From Acidobacteriota bacterium (lineage in GTDB: Bacteria; Acidobacteriota; Terriglobia; Terriglobales; Acidobacteriaceae): a stretch of 64,000 bases of DNA. The stretch lies in assembly GCA_018268915.1 (NCBI GenBank), contig JAFDVQ010000014.1:216979-280978 (forward strand), read 5' to 3'. A model generated the notes under the pieces. It was given only the letters and a program-made list of their open reading frames with translations. It did not search any database and was not told the DNA's origin. Both the position numbers and the translations under genes were made by a program. Shown piece after piece: positions 60,187 through 64,000 of this stretch. Numbering within the stretch: the stretch's first letter is position 1; the number at the start of each line of letters is the position of its first letter.

Positions 60187-62349
60187 ATGGATCGTCGAGA
60201 CTTCCTTCTTCTGAGTGCGGCGGCCGCCGCAGGATCGCAAATTCAAAGCGTCACTGCTGAGAGGGTTCCTGAAAAGTGGAGTGCGCAATGGATCTGGTAT
60301 CCAGGGCAACTTGCTGCTTACCGACACGCGCGCCGCATCCATCTCGCTGTGCAGCGCTGCACGAATGTCGGCTATCCGGCCAATTTCCGGCAGCCTCTTG
60401 CGGAAGCATGGTTTAGAAAGCGGGGTAGCGTACGCGAAGATATCAGTTTGCGGTGGGCAGTGCCCGTGAGCCGCGTGAGGACAGTCGTGGGGGGACGGGG
60501 CTCCGATATCACGGTTCGACGCGGGGTTCTGCGCAAAGGCGACTCAGAGATTGAAGTGCAGATTGATTTCGCGGAATCTCTGCCTTGCCTGCTGCTCGAA
60601 GGCGGCGAGTTCTCTTCGGGTGGCGGCTGGGAAGCGAGCCTGGACGGTACACATTGGGTTCCGGCAGAGACCGGTGAGGGTAGCGATCCGGGCGTGCTTC
60701 CAGATGCTCCAAGGGAGATAGTCGTGAGCTTGCCTGTCTCCCGTGTGGTCGACCCCAAGGGTCCACCGCAAACTGCATACGCTTTGACTGCTGGACGCGA
60801 TCTGCTGCTTGACTTCCAGGAGATAGAACTCGGGGCACTGCGCTTCGACGTTCGCGGCAAAGGCGAACTCAATGTGCAGGTCGGGGAGTCCATAGCAGAA
60901 GTTCGGGATCCCGATCCCCGCTACTTCGAGCAGTACCCGCTCAAGCCGATTCGGTTGAGTGGAGACGTGCAGCAGGTTTCTCTTCCTGAACGCGCGCTGC
61001 GATTTGCGCGTCTGATCGCCTCAGACGAAGCGCAGATCCAGAGGGTGAGCTTCGATGCAAGCCTCTGGCCTGCGGAAGAGAAGGGAACATTCGAATCTAA
61101 CGACAGTGATCTAAATGCCATCTGGAAGGTTGCAACCGCCACGCTGCGCTCGAATATGCATGATTTCTACCTTGATGGGATCCGGCGCGACGGCCTCTTA
61201 TGGCATGACGGTCCGCTCACGCTTGAGGCTTACGAGCGAGTGTTTTTCGATGCCGGACTATCCCGGCAGACGCTGATTGGGGAGACGCTTCCGGTGAAAC
61301 CGACGGTTCGAGACGTAGGTATCATCGATTCGCCCATGTACGACGTGATCGGCTTCGAGCGCGAATACATGATGCGCGGAGATGCGAGCTTCTCGCGAAT
61401 GTTTCACGATCGCATCGAGGACATTGTTAGGTTCTTCGAATCGTTGCAGGACGATCAAGGATTCGTGAATGCCGCGCGGGTCCAGCCTTATGGTTTCTTT
61501 CCGGACTGGTCGGCGACCGAACAAAGCGGACCGGATGGACATGGAACTCCGGCATATGGTCAGGTTCTGCTATTCGGGGCTTTCACCGCGGTGGGACGCC
61601 TGGCAGCCGCCTGGGGCGATGCAGCTTTGGAGACGCGCTGCAATCGTGCAGCGGTTCGTATGAGGGCCTCAACCAGAAGATCATTTTGGAGGCCAGAGGC
61701 TGGGCTGTTTGCGAACGGTCTCTATCGGAACGGTAAGCCGGATGAGCGCTTCACATCTTTCGCTCAGGCCTACGCCGTCGCTTTTGGAATCGCGAAGTCT
61801 GAAGAGTACGACTCGTTATTTCGATTTCTTGAGGACACGACCAAACGACCGTCTCACTTCAGCCTTAGCCAGGTAGTTGAATTAACAGCTTTCGCCAAAG
61901 CTCGGCGCACCGAAAAAGCCTTGGCAAGGCTGAAGACCGCATGGCTGCCGATGATCCAGCAAGGGAACCGAAGGTTCTTCGAAGATATCAATCCGGCTGA
62001 GACAGAAAACGAACAACTCGCGATGTACGGCAGAAAATACGCGACAAGCCTTTGCCATGCATGGGCGGGAGCGGCCCCGGTGATGGCGATTTCACTTGGC
62101 GTGCTGGGCATCGAACCGATTGAGCCGGGATATCGTGTCTGCCGTGTTGCTCCTCAGCGTTGCGGGCTTGAGTGGGTTAAAGGGGCGGTTCCAACTCCGC
62201 TCGGCCTGATTGAGATTGAGTGGCGAGGTGTGGAAGGCGAGGTTCATGTTCCTGCTGGCGTGGCGATCCGAACTCTTGATGGGAGGCTCTTGACTGGTTC
62301 GGGTCGTTACAACCTGAGGAGCGATGACGGCAAGAATTTCAAAATCTGA
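60187..62349 (+). CDS. GH78-like alpha-L-rhamnosidase, Tat-exported
   Basis: About 720 residues. Tat signal DRRDFLLLSAAAAAG at the start (ATG 60187; 60175 is the alternative). Beta-sandwich N-terminal region, then an (alpha/alpha)6 barrel with LDGIRRDGLLWHDGPLTLEAYE, where the Asp/Arg/Trp pattern matches the GH78 catalytic segment, and GFFPDWSATEQSGPDGHGTPAYGQVL. The C-terminal beta domain (GLEWVKGAVPTPLGLIEIEW) is also typical. It follows GH3 after 88 bases; both would release sugars for the importer. Confidence 0.83.
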   Translation: MDRRDFLLLSAAAAAGSQIQSVTAERVPEKWSAQWIWYPGQLAAYRHARRIHLAVQRCTNVGYPANFRQPLAEAWFRKRGSVREDISLRWAVPVSRVRTVVGGRGSDITVRRGVLRKGDSEIEVQIDFAESLPCLLLEGGEFSSGGGWEASLDGTHWVPAETGEGSDPGVLPDAPREIVVSLPVSRVVDPKGPPQTAYALTAGRDLLLDFQEIELGALRFDVRGKGELNVQVGESIAEVRDPDPRYFEQYPLKPIRLSGDVQQVSLPERALRFARLIASDEAQIQRVSFDASLWPAEEKGTFESNDSDLNAIWKVATATLRSNMHDFYLDGIRRDGLLWHDGPLTLEAYERVFFDAGLSRQTLIGETLPVKPTVRDVGIIDSPMYDVIGFEREYMMRGDASFSRMFHDRIEDIVRFFESLQDDQGFVNAARVQPYGFFPDWSATEQSGPDGHGTPAYGQVLLFGAFTAVGRLAAAWGDAALETRCNRAAVRMRASTRRSFWRPEAGLFANGLYRNGKPDERFTSFAQAYAVAFGIAKSEEYDSLFRFLEDTTKRPSHFSLSQVVELTAFAKARRTEKALARLKTAWLPMIQQGNRRFFEDINPAETENEQLAMYGRKYATSLCHAWAGAAPVMAISLGVLGIEPIEPGYRVCRVAPQRCGLEWVKGAVPTPLGLIEIEWRGVEGEVHVPAGVAIRTLDGRLLTGSGRYNLRSDDGKNFKI

Positions 62350-63132
62350 TCTGCGGTCTTCCCAACCCGCACTCACCTTATTCGAGGACTTTGTGCGATG
62401 TAGAAGAGATAGATACTGGAAAACGGCATGTCGCCAACGATCCGCATTGACGGAAAGTCGCCGACGCGCCCTTGTGCCGAAGCCGCCTGCCGATCTGAAC
62501 CTGATAGAGCGCCACCCGATATCCGGCCAAGTGAACTGGATTCGTAGAGCCTAGCCGACTTTCCAATACTTATCTAAGGATTCGGCAAGAATTAGCCTTA
62601 AGTTCCGGTTAGCCGGTGACTTCGGCCAGAAGCGATCTTATGTCCTCTGGTACCTGACCTCAACTGACTTCAATAAGAAGTCTGCGATCACGCGCGAAGC
62701 AGATGCGATAACGACTTTGCTCATCGCATTGATGGCGTAAAGCTAACGGTGGAAGAGCGATGAACTCTGAATTTAAAGAAGAAACCGCAGATGTGCCCTC
62801 TCCCCATGGTTCAGCGTTTCGCCTGGCCATCTAACCTAGTCCCTGGCCACTGATCCCTGCCCTTTGACCACTGCTTTTGCATGTTATTTCCCCTTTTCTG
62901 CGCACAATAGAAGTGCAGTCCCAAACAATCTGAAATCGCCCATAAACCGCCCGCTCACCCGATCCACAAGTGAGCCAGGCAAAACCTCGTCAACTCGCCA
63001 ACCCCCGCGCGGTAGCAATGCAGCGATCGTTTCTCGGGTTTTCGGGCTAACGTCGCGAAGCGACGCTAACTCCGCTAACCCCGCTAGCTCCGCTCCCATC
63101 CACAACCACACAGAACAGAACGGAGAACAATC
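62350..63132. other. 783-bp region without a convincing gene
   Basis: Only short, unsupported frames. 62838-62878 is a low-complexity run of 'tccctgg/ccactg'-type words, and 63048-63100 has repeated 'ctaactccgctaaccccgctagctccgct'-like units just before the next gene. I see no tRNA, terminator or recognisable remnant. Confidence 0.6.
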
Positions 63133-63657
63133 ATGCCTCAATGCCAGCAGTCCCAGCGCAACGGCCAACGTTGCACTTCACCCGCAATCCCGAACTCCAT
63201 ATTCTGCCGCCAGCACGACCAGATGCGGCAAGTCGAAGAAGCCCAGGAGAAAGAAACTCAGAACATGCGGGCCATGACTTTCCCGCGGCTGGTGGACCGG
63301 CGATCCGCCCTCGACGCTATCAACTTTGTCCTCGCCGCCCTCGCAGACGACCACATCAAGCGCACCGTAGCCGATACCTTCCTCAACGGCATCAGGATGG
63401 CCAGCCGCACCATGAGAGAAATGGAAGAAGCAGGCGAAGCCGTCACTCCGTCCATCAACTACCGTCAGCCGAAGCCCGTAGCCCTCGCGGCCCCCATTGT
63501 CAGACCCCGCGCTGCGGAGCCCTTCAATCCAGCCCGCATCCATCGCGAACCGGTCGCGCCAAATCCATCCCCGATCGATCCCGCAACCTCCGTCATGATT
63601 AAGGAGCTCGTAGCTCAAAGTCACGAGATGGCAGCGAGGCAGGCAGCGAAAATCTAG
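63133..63657 (+). CDS. Small protein with N-terminal Cys/His motif
   Basis: 174 residues. The start MPQCQQSQRNGQRCTSPAI...FCRQHDQ gives C-x9-C-x10-C-x2-H spacing, a putative zinc-binding knuckle seen at the N-terminus of many short acidobacterial proteins. The middle is helical (SALDAINFVLAALADDHIKRTVADTFLNGIRMASRTM) and the rest Pro/Ala rich. GGAGAA lies upstream. Function unknown; such proteins occur in multiple copies and may be linked to repeat-rich DNA. Confidence 0.6.
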   Translation: MPQCQQSQRNGQRCTSPAIPNSIFCRQHDQMRQVEEAQEKETQNMRAMTFPRLVDRRSALDAINFVLAALADDHIKRTVADTFLNGIRMASRTMREMEEAGEAVTPSINYRQPKPVALAAPIVRPRAAEPFNPARIHREPVAPNPSPIDPATSVMIKELVAQSHEMAARQAAKI

Positions 63658-63874
63658 AATCCCGCTGCGTAACTCCTGATCTTTCTATTAACTGGAAAAA
63701 TCAGGGAAAAATGAATTCAACAAAGGAACGAATAAAACCAGACTCAAACCGGACTAAAGGCAAGCACAACCCGCGCAAGCGAGCCTGACCCCATCCGGCA
63801 ATCACCCCAACCCGACGACAAAATTCCCCTCATCACCACTCCCCACACCCAATCCCTGCCCAAATACTCTTTGT
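63658..63874. other. Non-coding flank of the terminal repeat
   Basis: A low-complexity C/A-rich stretch (63800-63870) without genes, leading into the tandem repeat. Confidence 0.5.
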
Positions 63875-64000
63875 CGTTCCCTCGTTCCCTCGTTCCCTCG
63901 TTCCCTCGTTCCCTCGTTCCCTCGTTCCCTCGTTCCCTCGTTCCCTCGTTCCCTCGTTCCCTCGTTCCCTCTTTCCCTCGTTCCTTCGTTCCTTTTTTCC
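63875..64000. repeat. 8-bp tandem repeat CGTTCCCT
   Basis: Twelve perfect copies of CGTTCCCT (63875-63970), then degenerate copies (CTTTCCCT, CGTTCCTT twice) to the window end; it may continue. A short related run (TTTCGTTCCCTT...CCTCGTTCCTTCGTCCC) occurs at positions 28-60 in the 3' end of the hydrogenase cytochrome gene. Confidence 0.97.

Noticed and set aside
62350..63132. Continuation of the rhamnosidase operon
   Set aside because: All frames are short, lack ribosome sites and show no family features.

Overview
Gene content suggests a chromosomal segment of an Acidobacteriota member (Terriglobia/Acidobacteriaceae-like). The grounds are many secreted proteins of acidobacterial type, a carboxypeptidase-regulatory-like domain of the kind seen in acidobacterial TonB receptors, an ECF42 sigma factor with DGPF proteins, and a plant-polysaccharide glycosidase/sugar-transport locus. 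This placement rests on gene content only; no database was searched.

Layout. (1) 1-3.8 kb: a minus-strand uptake [NiFe]-hydrogenase operon whose small subunit has the cysteine signature of oxygen-tolerant enzymes, with two CRP/FNR-type palindromes upstream. (2) 3.8-22.6 kb: mostly housekeeping and small regulatory units: SDR, PilZ protein, tRNA-Arg, YtrA-type GntR regulator plus slipin with an operator abutting the start codon, DGPF-DGPF-ECF42 cassette with a candidate ECF42 promoter, ankyrin protein, TlpA thioredoxin, glycosyltransferase, two tandem 6-pyruvoyltetrahydropterin synthase paralogs with folE, truB, an ATPase/amidohydrolase pair, and tesA divergent from a YbbA/YbbP-like ABC pair. 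(3) 22.6-24.2 kb: tRNA-Gln and a decayed SpoU/TrmH methyltransferase. (4) 24.4-39.6 kb: an alpha-2-macroglobulin locus with two giant thioester-containing A2M proteins, a DUF1175 (YfaT-like) protein, a membrane protein and, convergent, a transpeptidase and a SpoIID/HExxH fusion.

(5) 39.7-43.9 kb: the most remarkable part, an array of 27 tRNA genes all on the minus strand, all with encoded CCA, covering 17 amino acids. Many break near-universal tRNA rules (C33 in the anticodon loop, altered T-loops, hairpin insertions, overlapping acceptor/T stems). The array also carries an HNH endonuclease, an unknown 225-residue protein, a 15-bp inverted-repeat element and a promoter/terminator leader. Next to it on the plus strand lies rtcB (RNA ligase of tRNA repair), preceded by a structured leader and terminator. 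Read together, tRNA supply/replacement, RNA cutting and RNA sealing suggest a tRNA-damage tolerance or mobile tRNA-array system.

(6) 45.7-62.3 kb: a truncated DIP1984-family gene, a secreted DUF1593 hydrolase, then a tightly coupled sugar operon (split transketolase, FGGY kinase, RbsA/C/B-type ABC importer, fucose/arabinose-isomerase-like enzyme, SorC regulator). It has matching palindromic operators at both ends and is followed by a frameshifted GH3 beta-glucosidase and a GH78-like rhamnosidase. The window ends with a small Cys/His-motif protein and a 12-copy 8-bp tandem repeat, related to a short low-complexity stretch at the other window edge.
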